In this document: positions 9,127 to 17,933 of the stretch, one piece after another
How the letters are laid out: every line of letters starts with the position of its first letter
Position numbering within the stretch: the first letter of the stretch is position 1
Source: Bacteroides intestinalis DSM 17393
GTDB taxonomy: Bacteria > Bacteroidota > Bacteroidia > Bacteroidales > Bacteroidaceae
Direction: 5' to 3'
Assembly: GCF_000172175.1 (NCBI RefSeq)
Contig: NZ_ABJL02000008.1
Coordinates: 1,364,001-1,428,000, forward strand
DNA: 64,000 nucleotides
Made by a program: the position numbers and the translations under genes
Notes under the pieces: generated by a model
Seen by the model: only the letters and a program-made list of their open reading frames with translations
Databases searched by the model: none
What the model was told of the DNA's origin: nothing

Positions 9127-11088
9127 TTATGCAGGCCATTCTACTACCATACGGGTACCGCCTGTGTAAGATGTATCCAGATAGATTTTGCCATCAACAA
9201 TGTCCATTACCTGGCGGGCTATGGAAAGTCCCAATCCTGTACCAGGCCTAAAAGTATCTATTTTAAAGAAACGTTCGAAAATAGTATCCTGATATTGCGG
9301 GTCAATACCTATACCCGTATCCTCTATAACAAAACGAATGATACTATTCGCTTTATCTTCCTCACACAGTAGACGAATGACTCCTTGCTCGGTAAACTTC
9401 TCGGCATTGTCCAACAACAAAGCCAGGACACGCTTCATCCAGGTACGCACAGTCAGGATTACAGGATCATCAGGAGATGGAACCCACTGCAATTCCACAC
9501 CGTCATTTTGTTTGCCTCCAAATTCATCTATACATTCAAGACAACAAGCGTTGACATCCACAACTTCTTTAGGCATATCTGCCGTCTGAGAGTCCATGTC
9601 AGCTATGTCAATAATATTATCAATCAATCCCAGCAAATAAGCACTATTCTTCTCCACCTGACCAGAGTATTCACGAGCATCTTCCACATCCAGTCCTTCC
9701 TCAGCAAGCAAAGCAGAAAAGCCTACTACAGAATTAAGCGGTGTACGCAACTCATGCGTAACATGCTGGATGAATGAACTCTTGATACGGCTCATCTTCT
9801 GCAATTCCTTACGGGCAACATCCAATTTCCGGTTCATAGATAAAGTGCGAACATAGAGGTAAGTAACCAGCAGAAGTAATATAAATATCAGGCAACCGGC
9901 AATAGATACCGTAATAAGCCGTTCACGACTCATTCTTTCACTCAATTCCAATTTTTCCATCTTCAGGCGGTCCACTTCAAACTGGGCAGTGTATTTGTTC
10001 AGTTGTTCATCCATTTCTGCCGTACGTACAGAATCATTCAATTGAGAGTATTCTGCAAAAGCACGGCATGCCTCCTTATAGTGACCTACTTGTTCCAGCA
10101 TAATGGCTTTCTGCCTATAATTTCCAGGGTAATAATTACCGATCGAACATTGGTAATCAATTAAAGAATCCATATAAACCACAGCATTACTTATATCTCC
10201 CAGGATCTGGTTGCACATTATTTTGTAACCAAACCATCCTTCTTGTGAAATATCTCCTTTATGTTTGAAATAATAAGCATTCGTCTCACGAACGTAAGGT
10301 TCCGCTGCCTTCGCTCCTTTCACCCCTAAGACAGCGATAACACGAAACTGATAAAAACGCATGTATAGCGCTTCTCCTATAGATATTTTTTTCTCTTCTA
10401 TTGTTTTTTCCAACTGTTCCAAACGATCCAAATAAGGCAAAGCCTCATTATACGACTGACGTGCCAGATGAGTTTGAATGATATTAAGAGAAACGACGTA
10501 AGCGTCACGGTAGTATTTTCCTTCCTCAAAATGTTTTAAGGCATTATCATAATATTCAATACAGAGCTTTATATTCTGCCCAAACACACGGTGGTTATAG
10601 CCTATACACATCTCCCCAGATGCCATGCCATATTTATCTTTCCTCTGTTCAGCATCTTTACATAGCAATTCTGTCTCTTTCATCGCCTCTTCCTGCATGC
10701 CCTTTTCAGTCATCCGCTGAATATATTGCCTCCATGCCTGGTAGCGATCCGTATTGCGATGACAACGGTCCGCCCAATCCATATATTCATAAGTCATCAG
10801 ACGCAGGCTATCCGTATCACCCAACTCATAATAATGATTTGTAATGATGGCATAAGCATCACTGATATTTGCCGTATCTTTCCGTGCTTTTGCCAGTTCC
10901 AGAAAGTGCATGCCCAAAGGTAGAAAATTCGGCTTGCCACTAGCTTTCCGCACACTATCGGCAAGTGATTTCAGATCAACAGTCTCTTGTCCTGTAATTG
11001 TCTCGACACAAGAGAACAAGCATACCAAAATGGCACACAAGCATATCCGAGGGTATCGCATAGGGATGATTCGTTTAAAAATGCGCAT
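9127..11088 (-). CDS. TPR-containing sensor histidine kinase
   Basis: A 653-residue membrane histidine kinase. The N-terminal region (about 30-380) is helical and TPR-like; a single membrane segment lies at about 387-410; a short coiled-coil linker is followed by HisKA, with His445 in THELRTPLNSV, and by an HATPase domain (DTGIGI and GTGLGLS boxes) to the C-terminus. There is no receiver or DNA-binding domain, so it needs a separate response regulator, and none is encoded nearby. ATG at 11088 is used, but the internal ATG at 11061 starts a better lipoprotein-like signal (ILVCLFSC) and may be the true start. The downstream GHL10 gene is probably in the same transcript. Confidence 0.85.
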   Translation of the reverse strand: MRIFKRIIPMRYPRICLCAILVCLFSCVETITGQETVDLKSLADSVRKASGKPNFLPLGMHFLELAKARKDTANISDAYAIITNHYYELGDTDSLRLMTYEYMDWADRCHRNTDRYQAWRQYIQRMTEKGMQEEAMKETELLCKDAEQRKDKYGMASGEMCIGYNHRVFGQNIKLCIEYYDNALKHFEEGKYYRDAYVVSLNIIQTHLARQSYNEALPYLDRLEQLEKTIEEKKISIGEALYMRFYQFRVIAVLGVKGAKAAEPYVRETNAYYFKHKGDISQEGWFGYKIMCNQILGDISNAVVYMDSLIDYQCSIGNYYPGNYRQKAIMLEQVGHYKEACRAFAEYSQLNDSVRTAEMDEQLNKYTAQFEVDRLKMEKLELSERMSRERLITVSIAGCLIFILLLLVTYLYVRTLSMNRKLDVARKELQKMSRIKSSFIQHVTHELRTPLNSVVGFSALLAEEGLDVEDAREYSGQVEKNSAYLLGLIDNIIDIADMDSQTADMPKEVVDVNACCLECIDEFGGKQNDGVELQWVPSPDDPVILTVRTWMKRVLALLLDNAEKFTEQGVIRLLCEEDKANSIIRFVIEDTGIGIDPQYQDTIFERFFKIDTFRPGTGLGLSIARQVMDIVDGKIYLDTSYTGGTRMVVEWPA

Positions 11089-11184
11089 AAAAATAGCTCT
11101 TTTCCTGCTGGTATATCAGCAACTATTTAAAAGTATAACAAATCTTAACCTGCCAATCATTATACATATTTGAACCGCAGTGAT

Positions 11185-11192
11185 TATCTTTG
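11185..11192 (+). promoter_or_regulatory. Probable -7 promoter element for uvrA
   Basis: TATCTTTG matches TAnnTTTG. Transcription would begin near 11198, after the upstream in-frame start at 11170, which supports ATG 11224 as the uvrA start. No clear -33 TTTG is seen at the right distance. Confidence 0.5.
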
Positions 11193-11223
11193 CAAACTGA
11201 TATTCACTATAGTGACTCTGATT

Positions 11224-14001
11224 ATGATAAAAAACAACTCCATACTTATCAAAGGCGCACGCGTCAACAACCTGAAAAATATAGACGTAGAAATACCCAG
11301 AAACAAACTTGTCGTTATCACCGGACTATCCGGTTCCGGTAAATCATCCCTGGCATTCGACACGCTATATGCAGAAGGACAACGTCGTTATGTAGAAAGC
11401 CTGAGCAGTTATGCCCGCCAGTTCCTGGGACGTATGAGCAAGCCGGAATGTGACTTTATTAAAGGAATTCCGCCAGCTATTGCCATAGAACAGAAGGTGA
11501 GTAGTCGCAACCCACGATCTACCGTCGGTACCTCTACCGAAATTTACGAATACCTGCGTTTACTGTATGCACGCATCGGACGGACATTCAGTCCCATCAG
11601 CGGAGAGGAAGTAAAAAAACATTCCACAGAAGATATCGTAAACTGTATGTTGGGATATCCGGAGGGAACAAGATACACCGTACTGGCTCCGATATTACTT
11701 CGAGAAGACCGAACGATGAAGCAACAATTAGATATCGATATGAAACAAGGTTTCAACCGTCTGGAAGTAAACGGAGAAATGGTTCGTATCGACGAATACG
11801 AACCTAAAAAAGAAGATACTGTTTTCTTATTGATAGACCGTATGGTAGCATCTAAAGAGAAAGATGCAATCAGCCGGTTAACAGATTCTGCCGAGACAGC
11901 CATGTACGAAGGTGACGGTGCTTGCCTGCTGCGATTCTATCAACCTGACGGAACAACCAGCCTATACCGCTTCAGCACTAAATTCGAGGCAGACGGCATT
12001 ACTTTTGAGGAGCCCAGCGACCAGATGTTTTCTTTCAATTCCCCTATTGGTGCATGTCCTGAGTGTGAGGGCTTCGGCAAAGTAATCGGCATTGATGAAC
12101 ACTTGGTAATACCCAACCGCTCATTATCCGTATACGACGGTGCCGTGGTATGTTGGCGCGGTGAAGTGATGGGCGAATGGAAAGACATGGTGATACGCGG
12201 TGCCGAAAAAGTCGGTTTCCCGATCTTCACCCCCTACTTTGAACTTACAAACGAACAGCGCCGCATGTTATGGGAAGGCACCCCTTACTTCCAAGGAATC
12301 AATGCTTTCTTCAAGATGGTACAGGAAAATCAGTACAAAATACAATACCGCGTGATGTTGGCACGCTATCGTGGCAAAACGCTTTGTCCAAAGTGCCACG
12401 GTACCCGTCTGAAGCCCGAAGCCAGCTATGTACGGGTAGGCGGACGAAATATCTCCGAACTTGTGGACTTGCCGATTACGGAACTGAAAACTTTCTTCGA
12501 TAACCTTCAACTGGATAAGCATGATACGGATGTTGCCACCCGTATCCTAACGGAAATCAACAGTCGCATCCGCTTCCTTCTCGATGTAGGATTGGGATAT
12601 CTGACATTAAACCGCCTCAGCAATTCGCTTTCCGGTGGTGAAAGTCAACGCATCAATCTCGCCACTTCATTAGGCAGTAGCCTGGTTGGCTCACTCTACA
12701 TTCTTGATGAACCAAGTATCGGGTTGCATAGCCGCGATACAGATAAGCTGATCCATGTATTACGTCAATTACAACAATTGGGTAATACGGTTGTCATCGT
12801 GGAGCATGACGAGGAAATTATCCGTGCAGCAGATTACATTATAGATATCGGACCAAAAGCCGGACGTCTGGGCGGACAAGTTGTCTACCAGGGAGATATG
12901 AAAGATTTGCAACCGAATAGTGATAGTTACACAGTACGTTATCTGCTGGGAGAAGAAGAAATTCCCGTTCCGGAACACCGTCGTCCATGGAATAATTACA
13001 TAGAACTGACCGGAGCCCGCGAGAATAACCTGAAAGGAGTAAACGTACGTTTCCCGCTAAACGTGATGACCGTAGTAACTGGAGTCAGCGGTTCCGGTAA
13101 GAGTACTCTGGTACGTGACATTTTCTTCCGTGCCCTGAAGCGCGAACTGGACGAATGCAGTGAACGCCCGGGTGAATTCGCTTCTATCGGTGGTGACCTG
13201 CAAAATCTACGGAACGTAGAATTTGTAGACCAGAACCCCATTGGTAAATCCAGTCGTTCGAATCCCGTGACATATATCAAAGCTTACGATGAAATTCGTA
13301 AATTATGGGCAGAACAACCGCTTGCCAAGCAAATGGGATACACCGCTGGTTACTTCTCATTCAACAGTGAAGGCGGACGTTGCGAAGAGTGTAAAGGTGA
13401 CGGAACCATCACAGTAGAAATGCAATTCATGGCCGACTTGGTTCTGGAATGTGAAACCTGCCACGGCAAACGCTTCAAAGCAGATACATTGGAAGTAAAG
13501 TTCCATGATGCCAATATATATGATGTACTGGAAATGACCGTAAACCAGGCCGTGGAGTTTTTCAACAAACACGGACAAAAGAAGATTGTGAAGAAACTTG
13601 CTCCACTGCAAGATGTGGGATTGGGATACATCAAACTGGGACAATCTTCCTCCACCCTTTCAGGTGGTGAAAATCAACGTGTGAAACTGGCTTACTACCT
13701 CAGTCAGGAGAAAGCAGATCCCACCCTGTTTATCTTTGATGAACCGACCACGGGATTGCACTTCCATGACATCCGTAAACTGCTGGAAGCATTCGATGCA
13801 TTGATATTACGTGGACACTCCATTGTAATCATTGAACACAACATGGATGTTATCAAATGTGCCGACTACGTGATAGACCTCGGACCGGAAGGCGGTAATA
13901 AAGGTGGAAATCTGGTGGCGGCAGGTACACCGGAGGAAGTAGCGCGATGTGCAGAAAGCTATACGGGTCAATTCCTGCAAGAGAAATTACACATGAAATA
14001 A
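11224..14001 (+). CDS. uvrA: Excinuclease ABC subunit A
   Basis: UvrA is the damage-recognition ATPase of nucleotide excision repair; it loads UvrB at distorted DNA. The 925-residue product has two ABC ATPase modules, with Walker A motifs GLSGSGKSS near residue 38 and GVSGSGKST in the second half. ABC signatures LSGGESQR and LSGGENQR are present, as are zinc-binding CxxC pairs (CPECEGFG, CPKCHG, CEECKGDG, CETCHG). The ATG at 11224 is chosen over the in-frame codon at 11170 because the extra 18 residues are hydrophobic and unlike UvrA, and the -7 element lies between the two. Length is typical for the family. It appears monocistronic. Confidence 0.97.
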   Translation: MIKNNSILIKGARVNNLKNIDVEIPRNKLVVITGLSGSGKSSLAFDTLYAEGQRRYVESLSSYARQFLGRMSKPECDFIKGIPPAIAIEQKVSSRNPRSTVGTSTEIYEYLRLLYARIGRTFSPISGEEVKKHSTEDIVNCMLGYPEGTRYTVLAPILLREDRTMKQQLDIDMKQGFNRLEVNGEMVRIDEYEPKKEDTVFLLIDRMVASKEKDAISRLTDSAETAMYEGDGACLLRFYQPDGTTSLYRFSTKFEADGITFEEPSDQMFSFNSPIGACPECEGFGKVIGIDEHLVIPNRSLSVYDGAVVCWRGEVMGEWKDMVIRGAEKVGFPIFTPYFELTNEQRRMLWEGTPYFQGINAFFKMVQENQYKIQYRVMLARYRGKTLCPKCHGTRLKPEASYVRVGGRNISELVDLPITELKTFFDNLQLDKHDTDVATRILTEINSRIRFLLDVGLGYLTLNRLSNSLSGGESQRINLATSLGSSLVGSLYILDEPSIGLHSRDTDKLIHVLRQLQQLGNTVVIVEHDEEIIRAADYIIDIGPKAGRLGGQVVYQGDMKDLQPNSDSYTVRYLLGEEEIPVPEHRRPWNNYIELTGARENNLKGVNVRFPLNVMTVVTGVSGSGKSTLVRDIFFRALKRELDECSERPGEFASIGGDLQNLRNVEFVDQNPIGKSSRSNPVTYIKAYDEIRKLWAEQPLAKQMGYTAGYFSFNSEGGRCEECKGDGTITVEMQFMADLVLECETCHGKRFKADTLEVKFHDANIYDVLEMTVNQAVEFFNKHGQKKIVKKLAPLQDVGLGYIKLGQSSSTLSGGENQRVKLAYYLSQEKADPTLFIFDEPTTGLHFHDIRKLLEAFDALILRGHSIVIIEHNMDVIKCADYVIDLGPEGGNKGGNLVAAGTPEEVARCAESYTGQFLQEKLHMK

Positions 14002-14014
14002 TAGAAAGAAAATC

Positions 14015-14116
14015 ATCTCATGAGACGATTTATTTTGTCTCGTAAGATGAAAATATCCGTCCCATGAGATAAAAAAAATCGTCCCACAAGACTATTAATA
14101 TGATCTCATGGGACGG
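14015..14116. repeat. Cluster of about 14-bp motifs in both orientations between uvrA and the OMP gene
   Basis: A perfect 14-bp inverted repeat (14057-14070 with 14103-14116, motif CCGTCCCATGAGAT) encloses a diverged third copy at about 14079-14091. A further opposed pair lies upstream at 14015-14028 and about 14035-14047. The arrangement sits between convergent genes and could act as a bidirectional terminator. Confidence 0.8.
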
Positions 14117-14147
14117 TTTATAAAATCCGCCAAGCGGAAGAAAACTC

Positions 14148-14633
14148 TTAGAAATAGAAGCCGAAACCTACCTTCAGGCCAAATACAGAACGGTCACTAT
14201 TTACGTTCCAGTACACAGCCGGCTCAAGCGTCACCGTCCTTGTCAAAAAGAAAGCATAGCCAGCCTCCGCTCCAAAAGAAAACTTGGTATCATCACTTGT
14301 ACCCCAATCCCAACGGTCCACATTGACATCAGCACCCAGATATATACCAATATTACTGAAATAATAACGACCACCTACACCGAGAGTATAGACATCCGTA
14401 TCCGAACCACCATTGTTCCAGGCAGCCCCTGCATGTACCAACAACGCCACATTATCCAACAAGAATGCACCACCCTTGGCTTCGATGCCAAAAGAGGTCT
14501 TATCCGTATCCGTATTATGCGACAAACCTAACCCGGAAATTGACGGATTTACAATCCACTTTCCTTTTTCAAACTGTGCCTGGGCAGCCACTGTGGCCAC
14601 AAGCAGACAAACGAATAATACTAATTTTTTCAT
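14148..14633 (-). CDS. Outer-membrane beta-barrel protein
   Basis: A 161-residue protein with a signal peptide (about 1-19, AAQAQ) followed by alternating amphipathic strands rich in Gly and aromatics. It ends in VFGLKVGFGFYF, a C-terminal aromatic typical of BAM-inserted barrels. It resembles small OmpW/OMP_b-brl-type barrels of about eight strands. It starts 2 nt after the stop of the small membrane-protein gene, so it is probably the third gene of the cstA operon. No substrate or ligand can be inferred. Confidence 0.75.
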   Translation of the reverse strand: MKKLVLFVCLLVATVAAQAQFEKGKWIVNPSISGLGLSHNTDTDKTSFGIEAKGGAFLLDNVALLVHAGAAWNNGGSDTDVYTLGVGGRYYFSNIGIYLGADVNVDRWDWGTSDDTKFSFGAEAGYAFFLTRTVTLEPAVYWNVNSDRSVFGLKVGFGFYF

Positions 14634-14635
14634 TG

Positions 14636-14875
14636 TTACTTATAGTTTTTGGTGTTATTATACTTTTCATCTTCTTCTTTACGTTTCCGCTGCAATTCTT
14701 CCTTTTTGCGCAGAACCAGCCAAAGGATAAACACAATGACATAGGACGCTGCAACCGTGACGTATTTCTCCGTATCACTGATGACAGTGTTACGTGGCAG
14801 GAAATAGGCTGCCGTAGCACTCACATAAATAAGCAGGGCAATTGTAATACTTGTAGATTTTTTGAATTTCTTCAT
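14636..14875 (-). CDS. Small two-helix inner-membrane protein, coupled to cstA
   Basis: A 79-residue protein with two hydrophobic segments (about 8-28 and 40-58) and a highly charged Lys/Glu-rich tail. I do not recognise a family. The ATG at 14875 overlaps the cstA stop as TAATG, a layout that favours translational coupling. An upstream TTG at 14881 is less likely. The gene sits between cstA and the outer-membrane barrel gene. An accessory or stability role for CstA is only inference from coupling. Confidence 0.6.
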   Translation of the reverse strand: MKKFKKSTSITIALLIYVSATAAYFLPRNTVISDTEKYVTVAASYVIVFILWLVLRKKEELQRKRKEEDEKYNNTKNYK

Positions 14876-16305
14876 TACCAAAGTTTTTTAGTCGTTTTGA
14901 AATACCAGATATTGAACCAGAATGCGGCTACCACCACAGAAAGAATAGCAATAGTAAGCGCCATCTGAGGTCCTAATCCAAAACCTTCGGGGGCTATGCA
15001 GATATAGGTCGTGCAAACAGCCGTCATGAATATAGCCGGGAAATAAGTTACATAAAAGTAATGCCCCTTCTTCTCACGCACCAGATAAACGGTTATCGCC
15101 CAAAGAGTGAAAACAGAAAGCGTCTGGTTGGTCCATGCGAAGTAACGCCAAATCATATCAAAACCTTCTTTGTCACGCAGACTGTAAAGCAACAAACCAA
15201 TAGCAACGAGGAACATCGGAATGCATATATATAAACGGCGTCGCATGGTCTTTTGTTCCATTCCAAGAAAGTCAGCCACAATGAGACGGGCAGAACGGAA
15301 AGCAGTGTCACCACTGGTGATAGGTGCAGCAATCACCCCCAATATGGCAAGGAAACCTCCCACCACGCCAAGCCAGTCTTTAGTGATGGCATCCACCACT
15401 ACAGCCGCATTATTTTCGCCCATTCCATTTTCATGGAAGAAGTAAGTGGCAGCAGCAGCCCATATCAAAGCAACGATGCCTTCGGTAATCATAGCACCAT
15501 AGAACACAGGCCGGCCATGACGTTCACTCGTCATACAACGGGCCATCAACGGGCTTTGTGTTGCATGGAAGCCACTGATAGCGCCACAAGCTATACTTAC
15601 AAACATAATCGGGAAAATAGGTAATTCGGTAGCATTCGGATTCGTATTTTGCAATCCGTCCCAGAACTCCGGCAAAACAGGGTGTTTCACGTAGAGCATC
15701 ACCAATATACCCACAGCCATAAAGAGCAGTGCAACAGCAAACAGTGGATAAATCTTACCGATTATCTTATCGACCGGCAACAGAGTCGCAAAAATATAAT
15801 AGATAAATACAACCACTATCCAGAACGTTACATCCAGCGACTCCGGCGTAAGCTTTGCCAACAGCCCGGCAGGACCGGCTACAAACACAGCCCCCACCAA
15901 TATCATCAGAAGTACGGTAAAACCACGCATCACTTGCTTGGTAGTCGTACCCAGATATCGACCGATGATTTCCGGCAAACTTTCACCGCCATTACGCAAA
16001 GAAAGCATACCCGCCAAATAATCGTGTACAGCACCGGCAAAGATACTGCCAAACACAATCCACAAATAAGATGACACCCCGAATTTAGCCCCCATAATAG
16101 CGCCGAAGATGGGTCCTAAACCGGCAATATTAAGAAACTGTATCATGAATATTTTCCAGGTGGGCAAAGGAATATAGTCCACCCCGTCGGTCTTGGTCAG
16201 GGCAGGTGTTTTACGATCGTCAGGGCCAAAAATGCGTTCAATGAAACGCCCGTAAAGAAAATAGCCCACTATCAATGCCAGTAAGCAAAGTGTAAATGTA
16301 ATCAT
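14875..16305 (-). CDS. cstA: Carbon starvation protein CstA family transporter
   Basis: A 476-residue polytopic inner-membrane protein with about 12 hydrophobic segments. Family features include the early IPLPTWKIFMIQFLNIAGLG stretch, GAIMGAKFG and FAGAVHDYLAGMLSLR, followed by FHATQSPLMARC and TSGDTAFRSARL. In enterobacteria CstA and its paralogue import pyruvate or peptides; the substrate in Bacteroides is not established. It is shorter than the roughly 700-residue E. coli protein, as is common for Bacteroidetes members. It heads a minus-strand unit with the 79-residue membrane protein and the OMP. Confidence 0.88.
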   Translation of the reverse strand: MITFTLCLLALIVGYFLYGRFIERIFGPDDRKTPALTKTDGVDYIPLPTWKIFMIQFLNIAGLGPIFGAIMGAKFGVSSYLWIVFGSIFAGAVHDYLAGMLSLRNGGESLPEIIGRYLGTTTKQVMRGFTVLLMILVGAVFVAGPAGLLAKLTPESLDVTFWIVVVFIYYIFATLLPVDKIIGKIYPLFAVALLFMAVGILVMLYVKHPVLPEFWDGLQNTNPNATELPIFPIMFVSIACGAISGFHATQSPLMARCMTSERHGRPVFYGAMITEGIVALIWAAAATYFFHENGMGENNAAVVVDAITKDWLGVVGGFLAILGVIAAPITSGDTAFRSARLIVADFLGMEQKTMRRRLYICIPMFLVAIGLLLYSLRDKEGFDMIWRYFAWTNQTLSVFTLWAITVYLVREKKGHYFYVTYFPAIFMTAVCTTYICIAPEGFGLGPQMALTIAILSVVVAAFWFNIWYFKTTKKLW

Positions 16306-16337
16306 GGTGCGTTGTTATTCATTACTTTTAATGCACG

Positions 16338-16369
16338 CAAATGTAACAGTTTCTTGGGAAACTGCACAA
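16338..16369 (-). promoter_or_regulatory. Probable promoter of the cstA operon
   Basis: On the minus strand TACATTTG (16345-16338) fits TAnnTTTG; a weak TTGT-like -33 lies near 16369. The leader to ATG 16305 would be about 25 nt. Confidence 0.5.
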
Positions 16370-16445
16370 CTTTCTCGAGTGTTTTACTTATCTTCGCCGC
16401 GAAAAATGACAGAAATAAAGAAGTAAAAGAGAATCCAGCCCTATC

Positions 16446-17933
16446 ATGAAACAGTTACTGCTCGCCATCGTATTTAGCATATTAGCTTTGCCCCTCACTG
16501 CACAATCCATCGGTGAGACGACAAATCGTCCTCCCAAGTACGAAGTACGTGCCGCCTGGATTACCGCTGTCTATGGTTTGGATTGGCCACGTACCCGTGC
16601 CACCACGCCCGAAAGTATCCGGAAACAAAAGGCAGAACTTATCGAAATACTGGACCGACTGAAAGATGCGAACTTCAACACCGTACTCTTCCAGACACGG
16701 ACACGCGGTGATGTACTCTATCGCTCTAAAATAGAACCTTTCAATTCTATACTAACCGGGAAAACAGGTGGCGACCCGGGATATGACCCACTGGCTTTTG
16801 CCGTAGAGGAATGTCATAAACGCGGTATGGAATGCCATGCCTGGATGGTAGCCATTCCATTGGGTAACCGCAAACATGTTGCCAATCTGGGTAATACCTC
16901 TGTCACCAAACAGAAATCCGCCATTTGTGTACCTTACAAGCGGGAATATTTCCTCAATCCCGGAAATCCGCAAACCAAAGAATATCTGATGAGTCTTGTA
17001 CGTGAGGTTGTGGAAAAATATGACGTAGATGGCGTCCATTTCGATTATCTGCGTTATCCGGAGAATGCTCTCCGTTTTCCCGACACCTACGATTTCCGGA
17101 AGTACGGTAAAGGACGCGACCTTTCCCAATGGCGCAGGGATAATATCACAGAAATCGTCCGTCATCTCTATAAAGGTGTAAAAGCTCTGAAACCCTGGGT
17201 AAAGGTCAGTACCTGCCCCGTAGGTAAATACCGTGACACTTCCCGCTATCCTTCTCGCGGCTGGAATGCTTTCCATACCGTCTATCAGGATGCACAAGGT
17301 TGGCTGGGCGAAGGGATACAAGATCAGATATATCCCATGATTTATTTCCGTGGTAATCACTTCTACCCTTTTGCCCTCGATTGGCAGGAACAAAGTAACG
17401 GACGACAGATTATTCCAGGACTGGGCATTTATTTCCTTGACCCCAGCGAAGGCAATTGGACCTTGGACGAAGTGGAACGTCAAATGTACTTTATCCGCAA
17501 ACATAAACTGGCAGGCCAGGCTCATTATCGTGTAAAATATCTGATGGATAACACTCAGGGATTGTATGATGCATTGGAAGAAGATTTCTATACCGCTCCT
17601 GCCTTGCAGCCTGCCATGCCATGGATAGACAACGTGCCACCTACAACTCCCGGCAATTTAATCGTTACCCAGCAGTGCGACGGTTACATACACTTGAGCT
17701 GGCTTCCCGCCACGGACAATGATAAACGCAATGTGCCGACTTATGTCATCTATGGTTCGGATACTTATCCCGTAGATACCTCTAACCCGGAAAATATCAT
17801 AGCCCAGCGTGTACAGGAAACAGAATATACATATGCCCCCATCCGTCTGTGGACGGCAAAGAAATACTTTGCCGTTACAGCTGTAGATCGTTGTGGAAAT
17901 GAGAGCGAAGCATGCAAACAGGTCTTACACTAA
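16446..17933 (+). CDS. Secreted GHL10/YngK-type glycoside hydrolase-like protein (second copy)
   Basis: A 495-residue exported protein with a signal peptide (about 1-19, PLTAQ). The GHL10 barrel starts at VRAAWITAVYGLDWP and includes YDVDGVHFDYLRYP, the equivalent of the acidic segment in the 7585-9093 paralogue, followed by a C-terminal Fn3-like domain (about 395-495). It is a likely glycoside hydrolase with unknown substrate. A degenerate -7 element (TATCTTCG, 16389-16396) lies upstream. The stop codon overlaps the stop of the convergent minus-strand gene within CTAA. Confidence 0.85.
   Translation: MKQLLLAIVFSILALPLTAQSIGETTNRPPKYEVRAAWITAVYGLDWPRTRATTPESIRKQKAELIEILDRLKDANFNTVLFQTRTRGDVLYRSKIEPFNSILTGKTGGDPGYDPLAFAVEECHKRGMECHAWMVAIPLGNRKHVANLGNTSVTKQKSAICVPYKREYFLNPGNPQTKEYLMSLVREVVEKYDVDGVHFDYLRYPENALRFPDTYDFRKYGKGRDLSQWRRDNITEIVRHLYKGVKALKPWVKVSTCPVGKYRDTSRYPSRGWNAFHTVYQDAQGWLGEGIQDQIYPMIYFRGNHFYPFALDWQEQSNGRQIIPGLGIYFLDPSEGNWTLDEVERQMYFIRKHKLAGQAHYRVKYLMDNTQGLYDALEEDFYTAPALQPAMPWIDNVPPTTPGNLIVTQQCDGYIHLSWLPATDNDKRNVPTYVIYGSDTYPVDTSNPENIIAQRVQETEYTYAPIRLWTAKKYFAVTAVDRCGNESEACKQVLH

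Noticed and set aside
11170..11223. Upstream extension of uvrA
   Set aside because: The added residues are not UvrA-like and lie upstream of or across the -7 element TATCTTTG.
16752..17525. 257-codon minus-strand frame inside the second GHL10 gene
   Set aside because: Antisense shadow of the real gene, no recognisable domain or start signals.
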